A stretch of 30,669 bases of DNA, taken from positions 1 to 30,669 of the forward strand of contig JAPEVF010000548.1 in assembly GCA_029747585.1 (NCBI GenBank). The letters are read 5' to 3'. This DNA comes from Pleurotus djamor (taxonomy: Eukaryota > Basidiomycota > Agaricomycetes > Agaricales > Pleurotaceae). Below, in pieces: positions 8,458 to 18,073 of the stretch. The notes below the pieces were generated by a model. That model made no database searches. It saw only the letters and a list, made by a program, of their open reading frames with translations, and was not told where the DNA came from. The translations under genes and the position numbers were made by a program. Every line of letters starts with the position of its first letter. Position 1 is the stretch's first letter.

Positions 8458-11203
8458 CTAGGTATCGTCAACGTCGGCACGCGATATGGTGATCCGTTGC
8501 ATGACCCATATTACATCGATCACTGCGCAGGCCCAATTTTGTCCTTCGACCTCCTCCCAAGCCCAGAAGAGTCGGTTGGGATAGAGGCGCGAGACGGCTT
8601 GCCCCCACCAGCCGAGGCTGGCGACAACACTCAAAAGGCCGTTTTGTCCACGTTTATCCACCAGCTGTTCCCATGCGCCGCGGGCTTCGGAGACACTCAA
8701 TGGGAAGGCACGATGTTGGTACTGCAAAGGGGGTGTGGCGTCAGCGACATTCCGCCAGGTAGGTTGCAAGGACATCCACCACATCCACCACGACTCCACA
8801 AACGTATCGAGATCGTCCAAGACAGGGTACTTGTCACGACCACGGTTTATCCACCACAGAACCTCTGCGGGCCTATGTTTCGCGGAGAGGTAGTACTGAG
8901 AAGTGGTCGGGTTGTCAAAGCTTGTTTGGCGTTCGAACAAGACGTAAGTGGCGAGCAGCGTGGCCCATTCCGAGGACATCTTGGGCAGCTGAGCGAGGGG
9001 GACATAGACGGACCTAAACCACTGAGGCCAGTATGGGTCGTCGATGGGGGCGTCAAGGCTTGGTGGGCGTGTACCTGTTTGGGAGGTAGGACATGCAAAC
9101 GTTCCTACACGGAGATCAAATGGAAATCAAAATTGTGAATTTAAATTAACGTGCTGCAAAAAGAAGACATACCTGGTCCGACAGCCGTGGTCACCGCTGC
9201 TTTATGACGTCGTGGAGGGCCAATACGAACACTTTCCACCGGGGGCGGAGGAGAGGAAGCATCACTGGAGTCTGTAATGGTTGTCAGTAAATGTTACAAA
9301 TGTGGATGGATTGGGAACTTACCGTCATCCGGGACTGTGGTTTTCTGAGTTCGTGTCTTCTTCAGAGGTGGCTGCTCGTTAAGGTTTTCGTCATCGATGT
9401 GTCGCGAAGACGGTCCACTCTTGGGTGCCTTGCGGGAGTGAGTGGACTTCCTAGAAGTCTTCTTGCTGTGTTGGCGCGAGTGTCGTTTCTTCCGTCTCCT
9501 CGTTGGCTCAGTACTGTCTTCGTCGGAGCTCTCGGAATCCGAAGATGAGGAATAATCTCTCCGCTTGTGCTTCGAACGAGTGCGACGGCGGGATCGATGA
9601 CGTTGGTGGCGCGACATGTCCTCTGAGCTGTCATCGGAATCATCGGACGATATGCCGTTTGACTCTCCTCCGCGTACCCGAGGCTGTTGTTGCGATCCTT
9701 TGGCTCGGTGTACTACATGCGAGCTAGAAGCAGATGGGGCACCGGGGATGGCAGCCGCTGCACGTTCTTCGAGGGCTACACAATTACATAATTGGTTCAG
9801 CTGCACTGTATGGATTCAAGACAAACGGCGACGTACTGTAACAGGTTTCGAGATAGGAAATAAAGTTGTTTGTGACCTCGTCAAACTTGTTGGGGTTTGC
9901 CTCTCCCCAATTCTTGGGGATGGCGGCATGATTGACACCTGAGTGAAGACTACAGCGATCGCAAGTTAATTAAGGCGACTGAACCGTATCCAAAATTAAC
10001 ATACCTCAAAGCGTTGAGAGCACCTCCACGCGCCGGCTCAGGTCCTCCGATGAGCACTGAGACGTGCATGTTCAGAATGGTGCTGACACCGTCCAATATT
10101 GGCCAAAAGAAATCGCCAATCCGACGCAAAGCTCTATCAGAATGGCATCAATGTCAGGATATGCTTTATGAAAAAAGGAAGGAGGGACATACTCTTGCCG
10201 TTCCACTGGACTGAGCGACGTAATACGTTGTGCTCGTTCCGCCTGTTCCCTCACTTCATCATTGTGCCGCTGCTTTGCCTTCTGTTCCCACAATGCCTTC
10301 TCTCTGTCGCCAAGTGCATCAAACTTCTCCGACATATACTTGTTGCGCTCCGAAGCTCTGTACTGCTTCTGTTTTCCCGAGGTCTTGAACTTTTCGTCCA
10401 CTTCGTCCTTGAACGTGTTGTAGTTTGCGGTCGCCCATTCCTGCCAGGCCTTGACACGTTTCGGCGGCTTTGTGGTGATACCAGAGAGTTTACCGAGGAG
10501 GATAGCGTATGGGTCGTGCGTGTCAGTCGACCTGAGGTGCTTCAGCGTGGACGTAACTTTGGTGGCGTTGTATTGAAGCCAGTTCGTGATGGACTACATA
10601 TGTCAGTGTGGTGAGCAAGTAGCAATTAATACATAGTCATCTGGTTTCAAGCTTACAGTGCGCATCTTAATGATAACTTTGCCCTTGAGAGCGGCCTCAT
10701 CTTCGGAAAGAAGCTCGGTTTCATCAGGAGGGGGTGCATCGGGGGCGGGATCTTCAGTAAGGGGAAGCCGCCAGTCGAACTGGACAAAGTAGTCATTGAT
10801 GATAGAGTCAGCTATCTCCTTGGTGTTTCCACCACTGTGGACGGCGTCGACGTAGGCTTCAAAGCGAGAGTTGAGGAAGTCTAGGCGCTTCCCCTTTGCC
10901 CAATTGCGTGTCTGAGGTCTGACACGCTGAGTCAGCATGTTTTCCTGACAAATCTTTGAGATCAGGTACTTACTTCGCCACGTGGCGAGAAAGCTTGATC
11001 AGCCAGTCTTTGTCGTTTGGGCCATCATCGCCACCTGTGCCGCCCTCGTTTTCATTGGACGGAATGTCGTCCTCGCGTGCGGGATTGTCGACTGAGATGC
11101 TGGTAGCTGGCGGAGGCGGAGGCGGAGGAGCAGCGGGAGCAGCGGGAGCAGGAGGAGCAGGAGGAGCAGGAGGAGCAGGAGCGATACCAAGATCTTGTTC
11201 CAT
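8458..11203 (-). CDS. 777-aa lineage-specific protein, eight exons
   Basis: Exons on the minus strand are 11203-10974, 10918-10657, 10593-10193, 10133-10005, 9949-9837, 9775-9323, 9271-9173 and 9104-8458. They sum to exactly 778 codons including the stop, and every intron is 51-63 nt. The order is: a Pro/Ala-rich N-terminus (about 10-40); NWAKGKRLDFLNSRFEAY; a charged helical block (about 230-290) with SEKFDALGDREKALWEQKAK, reminiscent of the third helix of HMG-like boxes; a short hydrophobic part ending NMHVSVLIGGPEPA; a Ser/Arg- and Lys-rich disordered region (about 390-530); and a conserved-looking C-terminal domain of about 215 residues with WPQWFRSVYV, LSAKHRPAEVLWW, WWMWWMSLQPTWR and NGLLSVVASLGWWG. 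I know this Trp-rich C-terminal pattern from many uncharacterised Agaricomycete proteins near repeats, but I cannot assign a function. The basic RS region suggests a nuclear protein. The gene looks intact. Confidence 0.75.
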
Positions 11204-11733
11204 GAGTACGTTGAATGTCCTTTTCTTGTATGTCCTCCGAATACTTATACCCATGCCAGGATCACCCTCTGCTCAACACTCGTCCAAACTGTCTACTCAT
11301 CTCATCCTACACCTCCCAGTCACATCTTCAATGCACACACGAGACGAGGCAACGAACCTTGAGGTTGTCGGAGCAACTTTCCTGGCACTTGGTCAATGTG
11401 GTAAGTTCATTACCAAATTGCATTATCCTTCGTAGCTTATCTCTGACACCTCACGAAGCGCGCCCAATCAATCTAAGAAACTTTGTCAGAGGATTCAGCG
11501 ATCACACCGATGGAACCCTCTGCCTCACCCCTACTCGACCAGATGTTCTATCTTTGGGCCATGCCTTGCTGCCCTTCGATGAATTCCCTGCCACTCACGC
11601 CTATCACTCACTTAGGCTTCGCCAGGTGGTACGATGGCTCATTCCACATTTTTATCCCTTCGCCAACCTGCCACGACCCATTTGCATTTATACCAGCTTT
11701 CCAAAGAGGTCTCCTACCCTATCGCAATCCACA
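11204..11733. promoter_or_regulatory. Divergent intergenic region, presumed shared promoter
   Basis: These 530 bp separate the start of the 777-aa gene (minus) from the start of the viroplasmin-domain gene (plus). Head-to-head arrangement makes this the promoter space for both. No TATA consensus is obvious and no other gene is supported; the open frames here are pyrimidine-rich and lack motifs. Confidence 0.35.
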
Positions 11734-12716
11734 ATGTCTCAAACCCCCCTCAGCCGAGGTCAAGGTACTTTGTCTCTCCATTCTTACCCACAATGAGTAC
11801 CTCGTTGACGCTAGTCTTTACTTTAACAGCTACTGCTTTGCTCCGTGCCCTTCGGTTGACACCAAATGGAGCACGCAATTTTGCGATGGCCCTCCTCAGC
11901 GCTGCTGATGCCGCTGATCCCCCTTCGCCCGTCTCTGTACCTGATACCGACTCCAGCTCCAGCAGCGATGAGGAAAGTAGCCTGTCTCGTACCGACACCT
12001 TGAGCTCCCGGGCCCACTTACCTTCCCACCATTCGTCCTCGACGTCCTCTCGTGCGCCTTCGGCATCATCCACCCCCACGCGTTCCAGCTCACGATCGCA
12101 TNGGGGGCTTGTTGGTTGCACCTCAATCATCGAGTGCCCCAAGAGTCCGTACCTCGGCGTCGTCATCTTCATCCTCCGCAAGGACAACGACACGCACGGC
12201 CGAAACAGCGACAGATCGTGGTCATACGGGTACTAGCCGCGGGTCTGCGTACACCGTCACACGCAGCCATTCTACCCCATCGTCCGCACCACCACCTCCC
12301 GCGCCTGTTGCCCCCCCTCCTGCGCCTGTCGCACCTGTCGCACCCCTTCCTGCGCCCGCCCCACCACCATATGAAGATGCTCAGTATGCGGTGCTGTTTC
12401 AAGTCGGCAATATCCGACTTCCCGAAGGCGCTATACGCGTGAACCCTGGGTACGTCTACCCGTCCCCCCCCTCTTGACACAGGGGGTCGTCCCTATATTG
12501 TCACGCGAGGAACTAGTGTTGGTGTATTTGCTACATGGTACGTTCCTCTTTCTTCTGTCCTCGTCATCAATATCTGATAAATTCCGAAGGGAGGAGACGG
12601 CTCCCCTTGTCATCGGTATATCGGGCGGGCTCCAACGGAAAGGCAAGAGTGTAGCCCATGCTCGCAACATGTTCGAGATGGCTGTCGCAAGGGGCGCGGT
12701 GTTTTTGCTCCCGTAA
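11734..12716 (+). CDS. Viroplasmin/RNase H1 N-terminal-like domain protein
   Basis: Four exons: 11734-11764, 11830-12449, 12483-12537 and 12590-12716. After a short start (MSQTPLSRGQ) comes a helix (ALLRALRLTPNGARNFAMAL), then a 150-residue Ser/Thr-rich linker and a Pro/Ala-rich repeat tract (PPPAPVAPPPAPVAP). The C-terminus is the small domain shared by RNase H1 N-termini and caulimovirus viroplasmin: YIVTRGTSVGVFATWEETAP, then VIGISGGL, with a following basic helix. In RNase H1 this domain binds RNA/DNA hybrids or dsRNA; no RNase H catalytic domain is present here. Frame is lost twice: at the N at 12102 before a G run, and at the 33-nt intron 12450-12482, whose acceptor meets a G5 run that would need four Gs. 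Both are likely homopolymer errors. Nucleic-acid binding is an inference from the fold. Confidence 0.7.
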
Positions 12717-14360
12717 GGTTGGACTCTTTCATTTTCTCTTTGTTGTAAAATATTCTTCTTCCATGGACTTCTCCCTTCCCCCCTCCCTCCGCACCGTAGT
12801 TATGTTTTGTTCTCTTTGAATAAATGATATTATTTGTCGGTCACATGTTACGGTTTGTCACAGTGTGTCGTCTTTTTTTTTGTTGCCGTGAGACTTTTGT
12901 GGCCTAGAAAGGGAGAATTCCCCGCCCAATGCCGAGGACTTGAGAGTCCGCAGTTCACACGATCGGATGTCCTCAATACTTACCCCGTGCGAGTTTCAAT
13001 GACCCAAAAAGGACATTTCCTCGGCCGGCATGGGCAGATTTCAAGCCCCGCGTGTCTCACGTTTCAAAACCAGCGGGTGCTTCCTCGACAAGCGCCTATT
13101 TCGTATGGATTAATCCATGTCTGGTGTCATAACTGACCCTGCAATAATCCATCCTGTATTGTATATTCTTACAGCATCGGCTGTGTCGACGTGGCGATTG
13201 AGAGGTGCATGCGCAACAAGTCATCCCTTTAAACGATTTATTCCAGTCTGTTGGAGTTTGAGAGTTAACCCGAGACGCGACTAGACTTGATGCCTGATTA
13301 CTCATCATATTTGAATAGGAGTTTCTATATTGCTTATTTTATTCTAGACTAGTCTACTTGTACAGTATTTAAGGCCGCGGATGTTGGCCTGTTCCAATGT
13401 CGATTTCTCGTATCACAACACAGTCGCCTAGTTTGCGCCTAGTGGACTGGAACTTGGAACTTGAAGCTTGAAGTGCGGATCACCACCACTGGCCCCTCCG
13501 ACAAGTCTTCCGACGTTCCCGGCTCTCATCGGATATCTCATGGCAGGTATCATGCACTCAGAAGGAAGACGACAGAAGGCTGAACTTTCTCGCCGGCTGC
13601 TCTTTGGTGCATTTGTTCCTCCACAACATTATTGGCTTGATCTTGTATTCGTACTCTTGGCTTTTCGGTACTACTTAATTCACGCGCATCGGAATGCACC
13701 GTATGCACTCGCATCACAGCTGAGACCGCATGTCCGTCATCTTGATCTCGATACGCAAACTGCGACCACGTCTTGATAGCCGAATGTTTTACTGAAGAAT
13801 AGAATATGTCTACTTTCATCAGGTTAGTCTCGACATCATCAAATCATCTCCGAGAGTTCCATTCCCTCTCTTGTCTCATTTGGTTGGACTTACCTCCAAC
13901 TTCCATCATGCAGAGCCAGAAAATTCTTAATGAAATGACTTGGAACTGTCAGAAAGATGGAAATCTCCTCACTTCTGACAACGTGTGAGCGATTTCCCTC
14001 TCATCTCACTCTTTAATGGGCAAATATCTTGTTCCAGGCACAAACCAAGTCGGAGGTATCTCACGACCCCGCTTAAACAGGTCCACACAAGCTGTCAAGC
14101 TTCCAGCCAACACTCCAAGACCAACCATTGAAAGACAATTGTTTTGTCATCCGCAACTGCACGATCCTGGTTCCATCGTCTGAAAATCTCAAAAATCATC
14201 TCAATTTATCAAGTCAAGCCGCGTAAAGTCATTTTCTCCGTTGTGCTAGTGGTCAGGGCCCAACTCAGCTTTCACAGCAGATCTCGGAGGGGTCACTCCT
14301 CCGACCACTCAGTCCTCAGCGTATACTGTGCAGTAGACAGAGCACATTGTCCTCCAAGAC
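12717..14360. other. Long intergenic stretch, no supported gene
   Basis: About 1.6 kb with no gene I can support. One 102-codon open frame at 13468-13776 has no domain, no intron signals that extend it and mixed composition. A TATTTAAG motif near 13365 and the low-complexity GGAACTTGGAACTTGAAGC at about 13449-13467 are noted. AATAAA at 12819 probably belongs to the preceding gene. Confidence 0.45.
12819..12824 (+). terminator. Possible poly(A) signal of the viroplasmin-domain gene
   Basis: AATAAA lies 103 bp after the stop at 12716, in T-rich sequence. Basidiomycete 3' ends often lack this hexamer, so this is weak support. Confidence 0.35.
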
Positions 14361-14366
14361 TATAAA
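14361..14366 (+). promoter_or_regulatory. TATA box of the lipoxygenase
   Basis: TATAAA lies 72 bp upstream of the lipoxygenase ATG (14438), in the position expected for a fungal core promoter. Confidence 0.5.
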
Positions 14367-16035
14367 GTCGCTATGTGTTCACAAAGAAAAACAGCAAGAA
14401 CCATCTTCTCTTCTCTCCCTCCATTGCTTCACTCACCATGTCTGTTGCAACGCTGTTTCAACCCGTGCGCATTGCCGATGACAGAATGTCTGAACTCTTA
14501 CGCCTTCAATTCCAATACATCCAAGACCCCAACTTCTTTCGCAAGCACGCTCGCGCCGATTATGACAAACTGAAGGAACTGTAAGGACTTGTCTTGCTTT
14601 GCCGTTGACAAGCTGTAGCTGACTAGTTTTGCCTCCCAGTGGTAGTGTCCTTCTCAAGCTCCCAGTCCAAGATGAACCCGAAAGTGTTAAGTTGGCCGCT
14701 GATGCCGACCAACCACCTAGGTTGGAATGGCAAACCAAGGATAACTACCCTCCCCATGCCCCATCCCTCAGTGGTAGGGATGCTCACGACCGTGAAGAAC
14801 TATTCATACCATTACGCCTTTCGCAAATGTTCGCAATATTGCAGACTCCCGACGCGGAGCTGAGCAAATCTCTCCTCGCTCCAAGTCGCGACGCTATAAA
14901 GACGCTCGAACAGCTTACGCTTTGGTACCAAGAACAATACTCCACCCAGCACCCGCGTCACCCTAGAACCCCCGTGGTAGAGAATCTATACTCTGCACCT
15001 AACATCGGACTGCGCAACGATTGGTACACCGATGCCGTCTTCGCCCAACAATTCTTCACGGGCACATCACCTAATTCCATCACGCTTGCGTCAAGCAAGT
15101 GGATCAGTCAGTTCTCGAGCGCGACCAACGTTCCATCAGGCCATTCTGAGCTTCTGAAGTCAGATTCCTCCTCCTTCTACATCGTAGACTACAGCTATAT
15201 CCGCGACTCGATGGGAGTGTCCCCAGGGGAGACACTTGTCAACGATGCAGCGGGTGTTAATCATTATGGATGTTCTCCCATTGCCCTGTTTCACCTCAAC
15301 GAGTCCGGTGAACTCCACCCTGTCGCCATCACCATCGACTACAAGGCCGGCATAATATCAGAGTCCGTCACTATCTACAACCAGCGGCTCGATTCCAGCG
15401 ACGCCACTCATGATCAATCCCAGGATTGGCCCTGGCGCTACGCCAAGATGTGTGTCCTCTCCGCTGACTGGGCAATTCACGAGATGATAGTCCACCTTAC
15501 CCAAACCCATCTTGTAGAGGAAGCGCTCATTGTTGCCGCACGTCGCGCTTTCTATAACGATCTCAATCACATTGTTTATCGCCTTCTCTCCCCTCACTGG
15601 AATATGACTCTGGCCCTTAATTTGCTCGCCCGCTCACTATTAGTCCTGCGGATCATTGCGTCCCTTGCTGGCTTCAGTGGGCTGCACACCAACAAGTTCT
15701 TTCGCACCAAATTTACCAATTTTGACTGGAAAGGAAAACATATCCCAAATGACCTCGAACACCGTGGATTCCCCATCGACCAGCTTGGCAGCGAGAAATT
15801 CCACAATTACACCTACGCTTGGGATATCATCGAAATGTGGTAAGCCCTACACCATTTTGTCAAATCGGTCTTGAAGGATTATTATCCAGACGACGCTCAA
15901 GTTGCCGGAGACGCTCAGATCCATGCGCTCTGCGCCGAGATGCGCTCCAAAGATGGTGCTGGGATGGTCAACTTCCCTGAGTCCGTCCAGACTCTTGATG
16001 AGCTGGTCGATCTAGTGACAATGGCCATCCATATC

Positions 16036-16043
16036 ACATCCCC
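16036..16043. repeat. Left target-site duplication (ACATCCCC)
   Basis: ACATCCCC at the left edge of the inserted element is repeated at 18017-18024. Whether 7 or 8 bp count depends on whether the last C belongs to the element end. Confidence 0.8.
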
Positions 16044-16119
16044 ACCTGTCTACGGCATAGTGATATATCACTTACAGTAGTTAGTGCAAAACCGTGATAC
16101 ATCAATGCCAGTGCTCACC
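16043..16119 (+). repeat. Left terminal inverted repeat
   Basis: This 77-bp segment matches the complement of 17939-18016 at about 80 percent by eye, with one single-base gap. The best-conserved core is CAGTAGTTAGTGC and then ACCGTGATACAT. Both ends start with CA. Confidence 0.85.
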
Positions 16120-16617
16120 GCCCTGCGTTGGGTAGGCCTATTTTCGTCCTAGGTGGCGTGATTCAAATGGGGATGCTACCTCGTAAGCCGAGGACATTGA
16201 GATTGAGCAGCGGAAAGACCGAAAGCGGAGTTGATGACAAGGGGCTGCGTGGTTATACTTTTTCGTTTTGATGTGTCACAATCAAGAAAACATAGAAAAC
16301 ATACCTTCACTCGCCTCCCATCTGTATTTCCGCATTTGTAGGGGTAGAATTGGAGTGACTGGCTTGTTACGGCTGTTAGTCATGGGACTCAGTGACGCGC
16401 GCGGGACGGGTTGATTTGGGGTAAATTGCACCAAAACTCGCATCAATGTGGCAATCCGACCACTGCAGGGTGAGCGATTGAGCGTTAAGGTATGCATTTG
16501 TGACCACAAGACTGACTTGGCAGTTGAATTNGGGGGGACTTCGGGTCAAACAGACACAAGTTGGATTTTTGTGGCGTAGGTGCATACTGTGTATTACTGT
16601 GAAATTTCCGGGAGCAT

Positions 16618-16914
16618 ATGGTTGATCTGATGAATCATTGGCTTTCCACTCGCGGAAAGGCTTGGGAAGTACCGAATCAAAGAGATATAATCGTGGAAGC
16701 ATTGAAGCAAGGGAAAGGGCTTTACGGCGTGGGGCACTTAGTGCTTAGCGCTCGACTTGGACGCGTCAGGGGCTCGACCAAAACCTCAACTTTTGCGACG
16801 TTCCTGCTGTCTGTGGGCCCTCAGGAGATAGAAGTCGACTATTCTGTGTATAAACCCTCAGAAAATTTAGTTTTTGGTGCATCAATACCACGGGACTATG
16901 CCGATATCGAATAA
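16618..16914 (+). CDS. 98-codon open frame inside the inverted-repeat element
   Basis: The frame contains VDLMNHWLSTRGKAW, IIVEALKQGKGLYGVGH and YKPSENLVFGASI. I recognise no family. Its composition is protein-like and amphipathic, but no promoter or intron evidence supports expression. An N at 16531 just upstream (next to six Gs) means the frame could extend 5'. It could be a fragment of a captured host gene or a relic of a transposase gene. Confidence 0.3.
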   Translation: MVDLMNHWLSTRGKAWEVPNQRDIIVEALKQGKGLYGVGHLVLSARLGRVRGSTKTSTFATFLLSVGPQEIEVDYSVYKPSENLVFGASIPRDYADIE

Positions 16915-17118
16915 AAGTAAGAATGATTAAAGGTCAGAATCACAAATTCTTCGCAGCGCCTGAAGTAAGGCCTAACTCCAATATAGATCCTCAAGCAAAG
17001 CTGCTCGAATCGTGACAACCCTCCTGATTACAGAGCGTATATTTAGTATCGCTTATTGGACTTAAAGAAACCCAAAAAGGGCTGCCAGCGAACATCCTGG
17101 TAGGCCATTGACAACCCA

Positions 17119-17481
17119 ATGACGATGACTGCGGTATGTTTTCCATTGGGCGCAACTTTCAACTATGGTTCTCAAGTTTCAAACATTCAATGGTCCAATG
17201 TTTTAACGTCAGCTGTAAACATTGATGTACACGGTGTCCATGAACATCACTCCCACTTTCCAATCTCATTTCACAATCTTCGAATACCTGGGCCAGGTCT
17301 AACGAACGCCGAATGGAGCTGGGAGATTTGCTGCTATGTACGACAATTTATAAATGCCCGTGTTGACTCGAAATCACTCAATTTGCTCGTTAATGTCATT
17401 GATTTGGCTGGGATTTCAGCCCAAGGTGGTCAACCCGGACTGATTTCTCTGAGTGGAACTCAAGCCAAATTTGTTCCCTGA
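17119..17481 (+). CDS. 120-codon open frame inside the inverted-repeat element
   Basis: The frame runs from MTMTAVCFPLGATFNYGSQV to a stop at 17479-17481. It includes HGVHEHHSHFPISFHNLRI, a His-rich segment, and WSWEICCYVRQFINARVD. It does not resemble known hAT, Tc1-mariner, MULE or KDZ catalytic motifs. It may be a captured gene fragment or the remnant of a longer protein. Function is unknown. Confidence 0.35.
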   Translation: MTMTAVCFPLGATFNYGSQVSNIQWSNVLTSAVNIDVHGVHEHHSHFPISFHNLRIPGPGLTNAEWSWEICCYVRQFINARVDSKSLNLLVNVIDLAGISAQGGQPGLISLSGTQAKFVP

Positions 17482-17706
17482 CGTCTCCTAAGTGCCGACT
17501 CCATCCATAGCTCTGCTGTACAAGTGATATTGGGGCTAGTGTAGCGTGGTATACATAATATAGGTAGATTTGAAGTAAACAAGTCATATTTCAAGGAAGT
17601 TGGACAACAGTAACACACTGTTATAATTCGCCCCAATCCGCGAGCCCCTGTGAACCAATTCTCCTGAAATGCACAGACCCGTCGCCAACAACCCCCATCC
17701 TTGGGC

Positions 17707-17768
17707 ACCCTTACCCCTACCCTCACCCTCGTACTGGGGTGGGAGTTTTTGAGGGTAAGGGTAAGGGT
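17707..17768. repeat. Imperfect palindrome of CCCTTACCC-type units
   Basis: 17707-17724 (ACCCTTACCCCTACCCTC) is the inverse complement of 17751-17768 with one mismatch, around a 26-nt spacer. It lies near the right end of the inverted-repeat element. Confidence 0.7.
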
Positions 17769-17938
17769 TGAATTGAAAATACCCCGGGGTGATCACTAAC
17801 CTGGTCCACGGCGCGGTTGGGCAGAACATATCCCGATTAGGTGCAATGCCAACTGACAGCGGCGTCTGCGGGAGAATAATCTGATCGAAGCAAGAAGGCG
17901 GCTGCGTGAACAGGGTGATATATCACCTAGTGGCGTAT

Positions 17939-18016
17939 GGTGAGCACTGGGAATAATGTATCACGGTTGTGCACTAACTACTGCACTTTGATATATCATT
18001 ATGTCGTGGAGGCCTG
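17939..18016 (-). repeat. Right terminal inverted repeat
   Basis: The complement of this 78-bp segment matches 16043-16119. A further TGATATATCA palindrome copy lies just inside it near 17917-17926. Confidence 0.85.
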
Positions 18017-18024
18017 ACATCCCC
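18017..18024. repeat. Right target-site duplication (ACATCCCC)
   Basis: It matches 16036-16043, and lipoxygenase coding sequence resumes directly after it. Confidence 0.8.
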
Positions 18025-18073
18025 CCAGCACACGGCTGTCAATTACACCCAACAATACTACTCAACAACGTAA

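Larger units (their letters stand above)
16044..18016. mobile_element. 1.97-kb inverted-repeat DNA transposon in lipoxygenase
   Basis: The element has terminal inverted repeats of about 77 bp and is flanked by 8-bp duplications. It sits between the lipoxygenase codons for ITSP and QHTAVNY. Taking out the element and one duplication gives an uninterrupted reading frame, which proves the insertion boundaries to within a base. An 8-bp duplication and a terminal CAGG (right end) fit hAT-type elements, but P- and KDZ-type elements also make 8-bp duplications. No transposase is recognisable inside. Two open frames (16618-16914, 17119-17481) lack known domains, so this is probably a non-autonomous or decayed copy. 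Confidence 0.85.
14438..18073 (+). pseudogene. Lipoxygenase, split by a transposon and carrying a stop
   Basis: This is a fungal lipoxygenase, a non-haem iron dioxygenase that oxidises polyunsaturated fatty acids. Exon 1 is 14438-14580 and intron 1 is 14581-14639. Exon 2 runs from 14640 to the transposon insertion and resumes at 18025. Signatures include WYTDAVFAQQFFTGTSPNSI, then a long stretch to the iron-binding helix with HEMIVHLTQTHLVEEA (HEMIVH and the second His), HWNMTLALNLLAR, and DYYPDDAQVAGD. The in-frame TAA at 15841-15843 replaces a codon in EMW-x-ALHHFVKSVLK; coding similarity continues through it, so it is a nonsense mutation and not an intron. At ITSP a 1.97-kb element is inserted. 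After it the frame resumes as SPQHTAVNYTQQYY, which holds the third iron-ligand His and the Asn region. A stop follows at 18071, and the remaining C-terminal 100 or more residues with the terminal Ile are not recognisable. The gene is dead at this locus. Confidence 0.9.

Noticed and set aside
8497..9138. 213-codon plus-strand open frame
   Set aside because: It is the antisense shadow of the last exon of the 777-aa gene, whose minus-strand reading is motif-rich and correctly spliced.
11215..11796. 193-codon plus-strand open frame
   Set aside because: It overlaps the start of the viroplasmin-domain gene in another frame and the divergent promoter space, and has no motifs.
15839..15889. Intron in the lipoxygenase at TG|GTAAGC
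   Set aside because: No acceptor restores the frame to DYYPDD, whereas reading straight through gives ALHHFVKSVLK, which fits the family. The TAA is a stop mutation.
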